Below, piece after piece: positions 47,501-54,309 of a stretch of 64,000 nucleotides of DNA. The DNA comes from a virus. How positions within the stretch are numbered: position 1 is the stretch's first letter; each line of letters starts with the position of its first letter. The DNA is taken from positions 1-64,000 of IMG/VR virus record IMGVR_UViG_3300027816_000087, one strand, 5' to 3'. The notes beneath the pieces were generated by a model, which saw only the letters and a program-made list of their open reading frames with translations, was not told the origin of the DNA and ran no database searches. A program made the translations under genes and the position numbers.

Positions 47501-48340
47501 ACGAGCTCCTGTTACAAGAAACTCAGGAATACTATTTGACTTCCAAATAGGCGTACCTAATTTTACCATATCTTTGGCAATATCAGCTTTGGTAACTATT
47601 CTACCTGCCCACTTAGGAGCACTTAAACCAAGTTTAGCTACTGAAAATTCTGTAGATAAACCTAAAGTTAAAAGTTCTTCAGAAAGAAATTGACCTATAG
47701 TTCCAAGAGCAAATCCTGATTGCTGAAGCATGTCACCAAAAAACTTCCTATTAAATATGCCTTCTTCATATTCAGGTAAATTATAAATGGCATATTTATT
47801 CATTATTTCTTTAGTAGCTCTATCTTGCTCTAATAAATCTTCAGGTGAACCTATTAAATCTGTTTTAGCTTCATCCCAATTTGTACTCCATATAGCATCA
47901 ATTAGATTACCCCATCCTTTCCATCCTTCAACAAATGTATTCCCAGCAAGTTTAAACATTCCTGTTAATCCATTACCCCATACATCACCCCATGTTTGAC
48001 GTTTAGCATATGCAAATTCATTTTGAGGACCAAGATATGGATTATAACCAAGTTGGGCAAAGTCACGTGTATTACTAGTATATCTCTCTACTTGAGATCT
48101 ATCCCAATCAAAAAATACAGGAGCAGCCATAGCTGTGCCTGAAGGTGCTTTATTTTCAAATGATTGCAAACCTTTTTCTACTGGATCAAGTTGAGCTGGT
48201 GGTTGATATCCAAAACCATCGTTAATACTAGTATTAATAAGATCCAACATATCTGGACCTCTATCTGGAAGTGGAAGTTCAGGCTCACTTAAATATGCAC
48301 CTTGTAGTTGTTCAGGAATTATACCAGTACCAAAATCCAT
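32561..48340 (-). CDS. Giant virion RNA polymerase polyprotein (5259 aa)
   Basis: Residues ~1-400 include RQTWGDVWGNGLTGMFKL and hydrophobic helices. ~1130-1450 are coiled coil. An ADP-ribosyltransferase-like segment spans ~2270-2390 (LRIVAYR2286, GKGLYLS, E2381-F-V-L-F-D). HEAFE lies at 2556. RNA polymerase elements lie at ~3700-4150: K3753 in DFGSGHKVGAM, R4033 in IGSRIPTSGLN, and the catalytic loop D4072-F-D4074-V-D4076-K in TGSDFDVDKL. A SLOG/DprA-like Rossmann domain (YAGIGSRETP, HPAPDRLTPGGLKLMARN, GGTGQAVEMARRKGIP) spans ~4960-5138. crAss-like phages package such a single-chain RNA polymerase (phi14:2 gp66) and eject it to transcribe early genes. One uninterrupted frame under the standard code. 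Boundaries approximate. Confidence 0.85.
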   Translation of the reverse strand: MDFGTGIIPEQLQGAYLSEPELPLPDRGPDMLDLINTSINDGFGYQPPAQLDPVEKGLQSFENKAPSGTAMAAPVFFDWDRSQVERYTSNTRDFAQLGYNPYLGPQNEFAYAKRQTWGDVWGNGLTGMFKLAGNTFVEGWKGWGNLIDAIWSTNWDEAKTDLIGSPEDLLEQDRATKEIMNKYAIYNLPEYEEGIFNRKFFGDMLQQSGFALGTIGQFLSEELLTLGLSTEFSVAKLGLSAPKWAGRIVTKADIAKDMVKLGTPIWKSNSIPEFLVTGARKIIPFVDTGYALAKYGKAGAGALQLGAIGLGGVRRFLSEANMAMTEARMEAAGTYGDLYTKLYDEELFKTGEAPTPDKLTAIEQIAKDAAFDNFQVNSGILMLANRLQFDNLFTKFSFGRKVLGEGTSEFAEDVLKVSGKAAAKEGVGKSLTKVYEKGTLGTLGLFSEISKDFGVKKAAWEATKSVGRNVFKWEASEGIQELFQETSNKALQDYYYDLYHGAKGSELTDYISKAAKEQYSTQGLKTFLMGALTGRLLSPINFAVGKAKEKIGSDPLQVKERKKQLTESIQALNAFYENPNKYLPEHIANVKVQNKTAQNMQEAIANRDAYVFHNNKDSAFAKMISAAIKTDMIDGVIETIRAYGDAFNDNEFKEAFGFDKTEENVASTKEFFNKIADNVIDFHKTWRDLKNRFGDLVIPELYKEGTPERKTALRAKRALDDAIEVLATVDYKARKATMRAGELQVKMAGVPVLGSTAAIAFRNIGATKNTEAEIDLLKMEIKNLESQETKDNATKDLIEAKKEQLASLEEWKENYSQLANMERGDKLKSDKAKKALVTYLNSKNKESKIDIVIKEDQLDEIYTNLLDYIELNKDNKEYIDAYNKLANPIEFAKMQERITDAIIAVEKKKLEEHLKEIEKNAGVEDDTPKAVTTIVTKDKEGKEVTFEIKEGENYITESSPKKRIYKGKVPVIQYDQDIIKIVSIDDRGISFTYNDEKEVIIMSVDEFSQIGKLYPLSSMTDHERIYFKNRDVVFDLNVFKKTGKPHYTKGKYANKDFSSTGINVKARLELIKENGEYVLKIVYINPVRNVKESIYYNAEYLKKYASNKKDVLDITESEDEVVSRRTETRRQSQLKMLNEALEDVMSKSDKLLVDRNKNEEEYNKIKKELEDYIAEIELIEEEFQNKPYVRGRKSKVRIELEQRKEVLINLVQSAERLIENLQIQSQELQKQQDVLNQLLEYYFEGIEEIEQSGQPFTMVDGKIYTSEQERLNEAQQQEIIKPSRGITTDQISGMLDETELELDLVNERISILQNMIDYSNKLLERINRVTDLFDTLAGINDKKQLLNQLVLMKRQEKDADNKKTIQNIINSLNDGDSMELAYIFELVDRVVDSKKELKELLEQARYLQDRYDRLTLAYQQRGEISALEKRIGMLQAVQEGIILGYNLIQQKEGIIKQEGNKIITKPNSVPVKDEMIQGVDALFSTEPIIDIAPGSEEEAETFKQMEAFAPILDENALFKTAGRHFADKNDTQITSPQEARFFKFSETAKLSDENGSVFYLMPVTKDSKEFQELRSEGFEDDIRLVVVRRDAMGNFKPVGMDGNILENPTKENMVYTGMHGSKELLGDDADATYEWLKDNFAIYDKKTQKNRVTKEQALAFATYFKQVRNAIKEKVKAGETVVLPIIDKSPGIYNREPLVGGYDEDGNPTPQRPQELSLEGRLIEDNPDFTNLKHPDGRPVRIVISKNDTRVKAGRAMVVRPGEPPIVVYNRKFTAEEQENVINILKRLSELFIQKNSELGLNEEQLAEFQTALRYLQGVTYWSPVQEGKKPSPFQLSVQSGLNIGSTNILFTADSIEKNRDKILEALQYHKVNNTLLNDKNKTESFYDVKVIDGKIVRGKQYVNYQHYLLAERPGGSVLYTNIKPYTSPSENKTEAQNYQLKNVYFKYDASGFVAEPVQAAGDQPTTTPKSIKQYSLYQKEVRADDGSIFYNIENNIPKEGKVTFVTRRRNGNELYLHTEYKNGKYEIFQVIDEKGEDLTNADLNGQKVKDFYQGEFDKRFEAVNKFSQTVAQGKSIQLEMIDSFKETFIRIEEYAKQGETVNDVKVAQVLTSQSTPVTPVSVSDAQTRKNKAIASIEKVTDGWRAIADDPGGASADELIGDTREDVLKQIDEKYKDEIASTAPVFNVEAKRKEVRAAIQKAGQGEGGQFFVTLSDGTRESAVRISLSGNELGIGNKGVTVDLSTIVKIENPDGSVVYDVTKTSDIERKPGITVLPNGNLRIVAYRTEKVGPTSKNQFQRGKGLYLSLDKPYPGEEIYTVEIEISPENLLDRKFGYGKISEDEFINKKNQARPSLETLHEFKQNLGIKAEIGSIDGALQNEFVLFDQDLINKALASKQPISLKSTAAPVVGKTLAASGITFDDFVNQKYKDYVSEARSQGATPLSKEEYTTKYNKQLNLEYKSKVQVSAQTSAQNLLDMAKQAKPKDDYDANARVGEITAATKTEDIAKFKEWLSKVLPQIPLDILDELVDGKYMGQFVNGMIRMYKFAEEGTGFHEAFEAVWNAYLSPEKQQALIDEYKKRKDYKSQPSYLWAVANYKTQDEKRLIKEALAEEFREYMLKEGTEVKAESPKRNTFFRRLWNWLKKILGLTKEKVAEIEDETTKLFGQIAKGEFKDATPLQNFDPSVKHNRASVSGTSVEFTQQLMEGLTAIFFSKLNNESYKAKGYTIEKMFDEDNNIFEDLFKASWSTIFNRFMPGLNDVMQRDEFKYASPEVQTEFINQYREYRIAEDQKIASNLYFQKERVLNSEIYNTEVKEQFKNYLSQFGLKFKQVEDVKKSEEDIAEIEAKEENANTLGIRDVIYVDPTSLTNPTVRLLILSLPDNKTDESGKVSDVRNKLNLPSLVSYKRKMNILLNELSDVVPMMRKQEDGTFKKTSALEEMFNKLDKKFKDPIYKFRYKDGYQWIENLKSRLKYDTLKNGGIVSDDDVRLLVAFETSFTRNRNNPLKIIVGADGKIRHVNAVSVNTKEKIREEWRNGIKEKAYKVDISKLDTGGIVYISPANTIEINLSSPRLTYILGASDVKGHLGAFNALGISLSTKPENLSETNKNIIKNAYNSLKYVLEDAVKNNKTIKYDSLFGTDLIGGPLNALLELELNFRSEDTLLSHQTADGKTQYAITLPSEISYVLHSLNSANTLEEFIMSNPQYGTVVGDIIKLNPYNSTSEILSPGGIVFDAKGRKREGVKIDYEYISGMAAERESDGENTDKLNFNDKIIQEIYHILRGSYFTVINSDKSSEFAVKMGHFVKMSEISNLGLIEDKYINALKAEVMHALRFHFYPNNIQNHQDRILELGHFSNIPGLEKGSNLRNYFEKLVKDTKITKRTKIENATLIFEALTENFVSTVKNEGILKDYVESQVKETKQWLVNKEIVKTVEIDAGVTVINVLNRFKALGIPKDADAISGINTKEMSEAEFNKLARFLVVNRQLAVYEQHKLFYGHPALYKDLAKRSSGANSQKNVISENPHVISWMEQNKPRYDGRVRDADNPVMRSISYADPKVTSPYLKYIAEELFKDISTKVDKKRAEQLIGAKFNEDGSLKSIVGGKGTYISSYINMDEADGQAMIMPDYFRDMLYLSGMLSKEQEALLDYENALEIIDRSDKSHPYYNPKYTKEQIQKAKEVLSKPKPEAILQVLKPQGFGFQNTDGMSHINFLKNSVFPLTWSRVKNNPEMMSKYIDAKNQGVDIIDFGSGHKVGAMTKPNGKLTPFYNEDGTISKEVPILQDIFSKYFGIQVSTPDYAKNVVIFGSQIRKLILSDLPESLKPYAEEYKNVLNALLDIEREALLQELGLKQNEDGSYDIENVGKLMETLRQEAIKRNLPDNVVEMLDTFIDDNKEVPKYPLDANPARERIESVLNSLVDNRIIRTEMFGKANVQVSSTLFAQGRKLLYIKDGVYQNVEDYSKLSKKEKESVTISSSNLNFYNTDYGRYIEVYTPWYFKGITPQEAGFVQNEEGIWVAPEGKDFADLLNSIGSRIPTSGLNMIDSIVIKGFLDPSYGDMVVVPSEMVGKTGSDFDVDKLNMFLANYYISKKTNEIKYIKYSSSPDELNNRYNRYINDKYADIIKPVINIINNLKEEIRTGVKEIKQLEEELYYFEELIYKGNAIEGKLVSDLFNKKIKNIQQAMLADEELKMNQLNVEALSVALDKAADDYNALKTEITTKDSLQEFSKRSIEDQNSKKALQNRVIEIIKTILEHPDNQRQLLTPNSASKLKKLSEYILELKGIKRDDTNMTKLSEWVTMSETRETFVTSKQLVGVAALQITSHTMSQIGEVELTGTYKDYDGTTRQVKIKLPNSNTNKLDLTVDEDGMYIFDLFNEALTGSVDAAKDPFIFDIRLNLETAATWFYLTKRGVSQENIALMFNQPVIDDYFKYRDANKTFVNEVNDEALYFNEVIIKAASLYYTQGTGNVIDTTQYPDKTLALFRGIQQQFKQYTPQQLAEAISSKTLTKEQNLMQVAILMDMLDYKTQADKLSNFIRGISYDTTKTKNIVESHLQQSRYNRAVNDNFIKQDSLDRVFDKTFLGKVKEVKDDVRNMFEKFFVVLNPKSLPAFEPILEKLDDDGIFMTNEDKAEYLNRYQNFFIAYILQNTPFGNNERLNQYFNLFTDGKNESLAKRLKRMKDKYPDSLALKNLFPVINQNRLSTDNIKMFNNKMSSYDVNVISESIDILYSQAEMIGDFELKEFIDNLARLAILQSGVQLSPVTFTKVLPLNLYAGLTADIFKNYANSPDVVNVDQVWKTFHQNNYKNNKIVPKQKYSAKYLQNGLLVIRGDRNIARNQYIKMYVPVDGVDTKNDKLPFDERFKLNLYERIKITDTTGSDVTLDKSVVKYRPINKLGNGMYLVETTPNPLTEASRFAVNGDVNESMHDEAVMAWRKQVSLETIESGLPEFDKLPGRSSTRTMTYAGIGSRETPTDVLKLMTEASKYLDSIGYTLQTGFTFKDKETGLDEEGADKAFSDGSKNKILFGPSGIRRTVNGNTSLETYDNNVSKISEAVVKEIHPAPDRLTPGGLKLMARNTNQIFGKNLDSTVDFVLFYAEETDNPLRPKGGTGQAVEMARRKGIPTINMANPNWRQELDRVLSSITQAPVSGKKTIKEFKVGEQVQDDKYNVWKIISQEEYEKESRIGTKAGVKVRFITNVNPNENRRQDFLNPDSTTYIKPNSVNTLGENTLVQPTQAVTGPSKIQPEGLPSIDNNNQNNCG

Positions 48341-48359
48341 ATCTTTATATTAATTTTAT

Positions 48360-51300
48360 TTATTTTAAATTAATTCCATTTTGATTAAAAAACAAATCTC
48401 TACTAATTATTGAAGGCGACCCTCCTCCAGTATTTTGAGTATTTTTTCTATTTTTTAAATACTCTTCATACTTTTGTTGTAGATCAAAATTAGCTTTTAA
48501 ATTATCATAGTAAATCTTTTGTATTTCAAAAACAATTTCATCAGGAGTTTTTTCTTGAAGACTAAATATTCTATCAGTAATTTGTCTTTCTTCAAGTCTT
48601 GTTCTCATTTCATTTGTTTTAGGATCTATTTCGTTTATACGAACATTATATTTTAAATTAAGCCTCACTGTACTAGGCATAGATTGAGGTGTAGATCCAT
48701 CTCTATCAGGAGTTAATGTAAAATTAAAACCTGTTGCATTCATCATATCATCAGATTTAAATTGCTTTCCTCTTAATAATGTTTGATAAATATAATATCC
48801 AGAATTCTTAGGCATATCACGTAAGTTCGGACCTAAACTAGGACTTCCTTCATTAATTGCAAATACAAATTTTTTGCCAGCCAAATCTGTTAATTTTTCA
48901 GTTCCTAAAACAATTTTTGAACCATCAGTAATAGCTCCAAAATCTACAGATATATTTGCTCTTCCTGCTATTAATCCACCACCTGCTGTATTGTATTTAA
49001 AACCTCCAAAATACTGTTCTGTTTGTTTTTCATTTTGTTGCAGTTTTCTTATTGCAGCCATTTCAGGAATAGTAGCTTCTCTTATTGTTCCATTACTTTC
49101 TTCTATATAAACTTCGGCATTTGCAGGTTCTAACACTTCTTGAAAAAGAGCAAATGCTTTATCACCATCTCTTGTACTTTTTTCTGGATCAAATAAATAA
49201 CTAAAGTTAGTCCCCACTTTACCTGTTTGACTTGAAAAAAATTGTAAACTGGGAACTACTGAATTATATACTTTGTTATAGTTTTTTCTAAAATCCCAAG
49301 GTTCTCCAAATTTATCAGTAAAGTTATCTATTGTCTGTTTAAGTTTTAAAAGATCTTTTTCCTGTGCATAAAGAGTTTCTCCATTCATTTCAATTTGAAT
49401 AGACTTTAAAGCTGTTGGATCTGTAGATACAGGTGTTTTATAACCACCAATAATTTTATAACTAAATTTATTATTAAAAATAGCTTGAGCTATTGCTTCA
49501 GGTTTAAGTTTAATATTAAACATATTTGGTACCTGAATTGGTAAATTTGCACCTATAATTGGAACACCAGCATAAGTAGTAAACGTAAAATCTTTAAATG
49601 CTTTAACTTCAGATATTTGTGCAAGTTTTTCAGAAGTTAGTAACTCATATGTACCATCATTTTTTTTAGTAAAATATTTATTTGCTTCTGCTGGATTTGT
49701 TTTTGCATATTTATCTAATATTTGTTTTCTATTTTCTTCATTAGCCAAATAAACTTCTAGGTTTGTTTTAGCAACGTTATAATTAATTAATGCTTTTTGT
49801 TCTTGAGCTGTTAACATAAAATCTAATGGTTGAGGTTTTCCATCTGCACCAATATGATTTTTAGCCTCATCCATTCTATCTTTTAAATAACCCTGCGTAT
49901 ATGCAATTAAAGCATTACGCATTGTTCCTGGTCCTGTAAGTTTTGTTATACCAGCTTCTTTAACATATTTATTTTCAATAAGTAACTTTTCTAATTTTTT
50001 TGAAGCAGCAGCTTGCTCAGGTGTAAATTTATAATCAGGAGCTCCTGGATTAAACAGACCACCTCTTAATTCATTATCAAAAGCTGATGAAATACTTGCT
50101 ACTTCAGCATCAGTTAATCCTAAACCATTCTTTGCAAAATATAATAAACCATCAGGACTAAATGCAAGATTATATGAACTATAAAAAAGTTCTTTTTGAC
50201 GTCTATCAAATATTTCAGCAGCAGTTCCTTGTTCAATAACATTAGTTGTACCTAGTCCAAGATATCTACCACCAGTTACTGTTTCAATTCCTTTTATAGG
50301 TTCAGTTAAAACATTTCCTTTTTTGTCTACTAACTGACCTAATGCATTTGTAGTTACACCTGAAGATCCACCAGATCCACCAGATCCATCAGTTTTTTTA
50401 TTAGGATTAGCTCTTTCCCACAAATCCTGGTCACGTTTCCACTCTGCTTCTTGTTTATTTAACTCATAATTTAAAACATCTAAATCAAATTTTCTTTGAT
50501 TAAGTTGGGCTTCTTGTGCTTTAAAATATGTTTCATTAGGCTTAATCTTTCTAGATTCTAATGAAGACACACCTGTAGACCAATTATCTACAAGACGTTG
50601 TTTAGCAAGTTTACCAAAGAAACCTTCAGGATTTAAAATAATATTGTTTTTAAGTTGGGCTTGATAATTTTTAGGAAAATTAATTTCGTATTCTTTATCT
50701 ATAGCATTTGATTTTCCTAATAACTCAGCTTTTTGTTTTTGATATTGTAACGCAGCTTGTTGATATTCAGGAGTGAGATTTTTTGGAAGAGCGTTTAATA
50801 ACCCATTAATTCTAGCAATTTCTACAGCTACATTATTTTTTCTTTTTTGATATCCTTTATCAAACTCACCTACTACATCATCAGCCATTTTTTCGTAAAT
50901 CTGAGCATCTGTTAGATTAGGAAATTGATTTTTGTATTGTTTGTATCTTTCTTCTTTTTCCACTCTACCTGTTACACTAAATTGCTCATAGAAATTATTA
51001 CCTATCATTGACTCAGCCCATGTAGCAAAATGTTTTTTAGATCTCTCTCCATTTTCTGTACTAATTAAATATGCACCATCAGCACTTGTCTCATCCCAAA
51101 CTATTTTTAAACCATCTTTACCAGCAACTTCATTTAAATATTTTTCAATATTAGTAAAAGGAATAGCTTTACGCTTTTGTACTTTTGAAAAATCATCATC
51201 TGTTCTATTAGCATTAATCAAAACATCTAAACCGTTCTGAAGATCTTTAGCTACAACACCACTATATTGTTCTCTTATCTTAGGGTCATCACTATTTTTC

Positions 51301-51674
51301 CAACTTTCAAGAGTTTGAAATTCATTTTGATAAGCTTTGGTAAGTTGTGCATCTTTTACAATAAAATTATCTTCCCAAAAAGGAGCAAATATTCCACGAG
51401 CAGCAGCTACATTTTGAGGTTGAGCAAAATCAAACCCAGCCATTTTTTGAAGATTTGCTCTAGCTTGTTTAATATACTCATCTCTTATTTGTATATTGTA
51501 CTTATTAGAAAGAGGAGCATTAAGTACTGATTCCCAAGCACTTCTAGCTTTAGAAATACCTTCCTCATACAATGCAGTTTTCCTTTGAAGCATTTTATCA
51601 TAAAATGCTAAATCAGGTTTGTATATATAAGGTTCAGGAAAAACGTCTGTAATATTGGGAATATAAGTTGCCAT
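48360..51674 (-). CDS. Giant virion/cargo protein (1104 aa)
   Basis: A mostly helical, polar protein (MATYIPNITDVFPEPYIYKP, then DLAFYDKMLQRKTALYEEG...) ending in a Gly/Ser-rich tail. The N-terminal 'ATYIPNxTD...P..P..P...FY...LQ.K...Y..G' pattern resembles the large proteins upstream of the RNA polymerase in crAss-like genomes. Repeated Gln, Lys and Glu give long helices; a Gly/Ser linker lies around residue 425. No enzymatic motif seen. It probably fills the capsid or tail and is ejected with the RNA polymerase. It is separated from the next upstream gene by 59 bases with a small hairpin. Confidence 0.72.
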   Translation of the reverse strand: MATYIPNITDVFPEPYIYKPDLAFYDKMLQRKTALYEEGISKARSAWESVLNAPLSNKYNIQIRDEYIKQARANLQKMAGFDFAQPQNVAAARGIFAPFWEDNFIVKDAQLTKAYQNEFQTLESWKNSDDPKIREQYSGVVAKDLQNGLDVLINANRTDDDFSKVQKRKAIPFTNIEKYLNEVAGKDGLKIVWDETSADGAYLISTENGERSKKHFATWAESMIGNNFYEQFSVTGRVEKEERYKQYKNQFPNLTDAQIYEKMADDVVGEFDKGYQKRKNNVAVEIARINGLLNALPKNLTPEYQQAALQYQKQKAELLGKSNAIDKEYEINFPKNYQAQLKNNIILNPEGFFGKLAKQRLVDNWSTGVSSLESRKIKPNETYFKAQEAQLNQRKFDLDVLNYELNKQEAEWKRDQDLWERANPNKKTDGSGGSGGSSGVTTNALGQLVDKKGNVLTEPIKGIETVTGGRYLGLGTTNVIEQGTAAEIFDRRQKELFYSSYNLAFSPDGLLYFAKNGLGLTDAEVASISSAFDNELRGGLFNPGAPDYKFTPEQAAASKKLEKLLIENKYVKEAGITKLTGPGTMRNALIAYTQGYLKDRMDEAKNHIGADGKPQPLDFMLTAQEQKALINYNVAKTNLEVYLANEENRKQILDKYAKTNPAEANKYFTKKNDGTYELLTSEKLAQISEVKAFKDFTFTTYAGVPIIGANLPIQVPNMFNIKLKPEAIAQAIFNNKFSYKIIGGYKTPVSTDPTALKSIQIEMNGETLYAQEKDLLKLKQTIDNFTDKFGEPWDFRKNYNKVYNSVVPSLQFFSSQTGKVGTNFSYLFDPEKSTRDGDKAFALFQEVLEPANAEVYIEESNGTIREATIPEMAAIRKLQQNEKQTEQYFGGFKYNTAGGGLIAGRANISVDFGAITDGSKIVLGTEKLTDLAGKKFVFAINEGSPSLGPNLRDMPKNSGYYIYQTLLRGKQFKSDDMMNATGFNFTLTPDRDGSTPQSMPSTVRLNLKYNVRINEIDPKTNEMRTRLEERQITDRIFSLQEKTPDEIVFEIQKIYYDNLKANFDLQQKYEEYLKNRKNTQNTGGGSPSIISRDLFFNQNGINLK

Positions 51675-51733
51675 ACTGTTACATTATAAATATACTATAA
51701 AATTTTCTAAGTTTAAAACTAAACTTCTAAGGT
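51675..51733 (-). promoter_or_regulatory. Leader with small hairpin and promoter-like box
   Basis: The largest gap (59 bases) inside the giant operon. AAGTTTA (51709-51715) and TAAACTT (51720-51726) form a 7-bp stem around AAAC. On the minus strand TATATTTA follows 8 bases before the ATG of the 1104-aa gene, one base short of a TAnnTTTG match. Possibly an internal promoter; weak evidence. Confidence 0.3.
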
Positions 51734-54289
51734 TTATGACATAAATGGATATGCGCTAGCTCCAAAGTTAAATGCTACATCATCATCTGAAGAAGATCCA
51801 CGTCTTGAAGATGGTCCATATTTTATTTTAAGATATTGATTAAGAGCATCTTTATCCATTGTGCCTTTGTATTTATCGTAGTCTTTTAAAAATTCAGAAG
51901 ACATGTTTGAACCAGAGGCTGTTGAACCCATAATAGCATCAGCTGCATTAACACCTGGTTTAAGTCTAAGTCTACCAAAAGGATCTGATGTATAATATTT
52001 AGATGTATCATAAAGTTGTCCTTTTTTAATACCTGCTTCAATACCTTCACCAAGCGTTTCTGCAAAATCAGTACCATATTTACGCATAGCATTTTGATAT
52101 TGTTGTGCAGCAACAGTTTCACCCGTATATCTTTTATTTCTTGTTTCACGTTTTTGAGCAGCAAGAGAATTATATACTTGAGCTTGCAATGGAGAATACT
52201 GATTAGCCACACCAACATTAAGATTTTGATATCTTCCTATAGTGTCAGCTGATGTTTTAGCAGCATTTGCTTGTATATAGTTAGCCATAGCTCCAGCAGC
52301 TTGAGGATTGATCATACCAGCCATTTGTTCTAATCCTCTAGCAGTTTCTTGTGCTGAAGCAAGTTCTCTTTCAGGATCATAAAATGTAGGTCTAGGTATA
52401 ACTCCTTGAGGCTCATCGTAAAAAGGACGAAGATAGAGAGGAGGATAAGCAGCAGCTGCCATTATTCCTAATGTGTTTTGAAAAGGAATTCCATAATAAC
52501 CACCACCAAAATTACCACCAGTTACATCACCTGCTTTAGGTCCTTCTTCACCTTCTTCATATGTTATATATTCTTGAATTTCTTTTTTTCTTTCACACTT
52601 TCCTGTTTTTTCATTATACTCTAATGTAGGATCAGGATTACCTTTTTCATCAAGACACGTACCTTTTGTTTCAGGAACTACTTCATCTGGTGTTGCTTGT
52701 TGTATAGGTTTATAATATGATTTATATTTTTGTAAACCACTAACAGTACCATGACCCTTTTTAGCAAGTTCTTCTATTGTAACACCTTTTGCTAATTGTG
52801 CTTTAATCCAATCTTCCCAAGCTTTACCAGGTTTACCACCAGAAACAGCTCCTCTAACTTCAACTGATTTACCAGGTGATCCTTTTTTAGTATATCCTGG
52901 TGTACCTGGTTTGTATGTACCAGCTACCTCAATAACTGTATTTCCTTTTCTTGCTTTATTAGTTCCTTGTATACGTTGATATTCTCCACTAGCAACTTTA
53001 GCTTCAAAATCTTTTTTTGACACTTTATTTGGAGATTGTAATCCACCTTGAGCTTTTGGTAGCATGTAGTTATCATAGTCATATATCTCACCACCAAACT
53101 GATCATTATAAGAACTATCTCCATATGTAGGAACAAATGATCCTCCATTAGCAAAATATGTTCCTTGATAATATGTACCACTATAAGAACCTCCTCTTCT
53201 CATTTGTTGAGTTTCTTCTTCTTCTGTAGGTTGTTCTTCTTGAGCTTGTTGCATAGCATAATCTGGTTCTCCACCTGGAGCACTATAGTATCCCGATGTA
53301 TCTTGTTGCTGCATCATTTGCTGATCTCCACCACCACCACCTTGTTGTTGAGAAATAACGTCTTCAACAGTTTGCATAATGTTTTGCAATGCTTCTTGTT
53401 GTTGTGCACGACCAAGCGATTGAAGTGCTTGATATATTTCTTCCTCAGACTTTTTTGTTAGTTGAGCATAAACAGAAATGTATTGAGCTATCTTCTTATC
53501 TTGACTACGAGATGATCCACCAGCTTGATATCTATACATATCACCTATACTACTATAGTCAGGAACAAATCCTCCATAGTTCATAGTGTTATATCCATAC
53601 ATAGCCATAGGTTGTTGACCCATCATAGGTGGTTGTTGCATCATTTGATCTTGAGGTTGCTGCTCCATTTGTTGTTGTTGAGATTGTTGCATATATTGTT
53701 GCATTTTAGCAAATTTTTCTTTAGCAATTTCTGGAATCCCCTGTGGAAAACCTTTTTTAGATTCTTGTAATATAGCTAGACTAGCAAGCTTATCATCATA
53801 TTTTTGTATCATTGCTGCTGCTGTTGCTTTTTGTAAAGGATCTGCTTTATCATTTTGAAGAATATCATAATATTTATTTGGTCTATATTGACCAGCTAAT
53901 TCTGCAAAAGAATAAGTTTTTTTATCTTTTTCTGATTTACCAAATTGAGATAGAACACTACCTTTCACTCCCATTTTTCCTTTTCTTTTAGAATAAACAA
54001 ATGAGTTATCAGGTAGATTCATAGGAACACCACCTTCTTTATTAGGATCGGGATTATGATTAGGACCCACTGCTTTTTGTAATGGACCAGTTGTATATTT
54101 AATTTCTTCACCTCCTTCAACTTCTACATTTGAATCCTCTCTAGGATCAGCACTACGAGTGTTTTTTCTTTCAACATCATTGTAATCAGGATCATAATCA
54201 TCAATCGTTGTTCTCACTATATCAAGTGAGTGTTTCTTTTGTCCACCATAAACCATCTTTTGAGGAGCTCTTGTAATTCTAACTTTCAT
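51734..54289 (-). CDS. Gln-rich giant-operon protein with GG-boxes (851 aa)
   Basis: Residues ~1-110 contain SNVEVEGGEEIKYTTGPLQ, then GGVPMNLPDNSFVYSKR, a pattern I associate with crAss-like virion proteins (NVE-x-E-x-GE ... GG-x-x-LP-x-x-SF-x-x-S). Residues ~190-370 are extremely Gln/Met/Pro-rich. Short Gly-Gly motifs recur: NYGGFVPDY, YQAGGSSRS, RRGGSYSG, FANGGSFVP, QFGGEIYD, AQGGLQSP. The C-terminal ~250 residues are helical (QETARGLEQMAGMINPQAAG ... LAAQKRETRNKRYTGE), like internal virion or ejection proteins. ATG behind AAAACAAACAAT. Role inferred from context. Confidence 0.72.
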   Translation of the reverse strand: MKVRITRAPQKMVYGGQKKHSLDIVRTTIDDYDPDYNDVERKNTRSADPREDSNVEVEGGEEIKYTTGPLQKAVGPNHNPDPNKEGGVPMNLPDNSFVYSKRKGKMGVKGSVLSQFGKSEKDKKTYSFAELAGQYRPNKYYDILQNDKADPLQKATAAAMIQKYDDKLASLAILQESKKGFPQGIPEIAKEKFAKMQQYMQQSQQQQMEQQPQDQMMQQPPMMGQQPMAMYGYNTMNYGGFVPDYSSIGDMYRYQAGGSSRSQDKKIAQYISVYAQLTKKSEEEIYQALQSLGRAQQQEALQNIMQTVEDVISQQQGGGGGDQQMMQQQDTSGYYSAPGGEPDYAMQQAQEEQPTEEEETQQMRRGGSYSGTYYQGTYFANGGSFVPTYGDSSYNDQFGGEIYDYDNYMLPKAQGGLQSPNKVSKKDFEAKVASGEYQRIQGTNKARKGNTVIEVAGTYKPGTPGYTKKGSPGKSVEVRGAVSGGKPGKAWEDWIKAQLAKGVTIEELAKKGHGTVSGLQKYKSYYKPIQQATPDEVVPETKGTCLDEKGNPDPTLEYNEKTGKCERKKEIQEYITYEEGEEGPKAGDVTGGNFGGGYYGIPFQNTLGIMAAAAYPPLYLRPFYDEPQGVIPRPTFYDPERELASAQETARGLEQMAGMINPQAAGAMANYIQANAAKTSADTIGRYQNLNVGVANQYSPLQAQVYNSLAAQKRETRNKRYTGETVAAQQYQNAMRKYGTDFAETLGEGIEAGIKKGQLYDTSKYYTSDPFGRLRLKPGVNAADAIMGSTASGSNMSSEFLKDYDKYKGTMDKDALNQYLKIKYGPSSRRGSSSDDDVAFNFGASAYPFMS

Positions 54290-54309
54290 ATTGTTTGTTT
54301 TAATATATT

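Noticed and set aside
53165-53770. Several plus-strand open frames opposite the Gln-rich gene.
   Set aside because: They are antisense shadows of the CAA/CAG-rich coding sequence, with His/Leu/Ser-biased, low-complexity translations.
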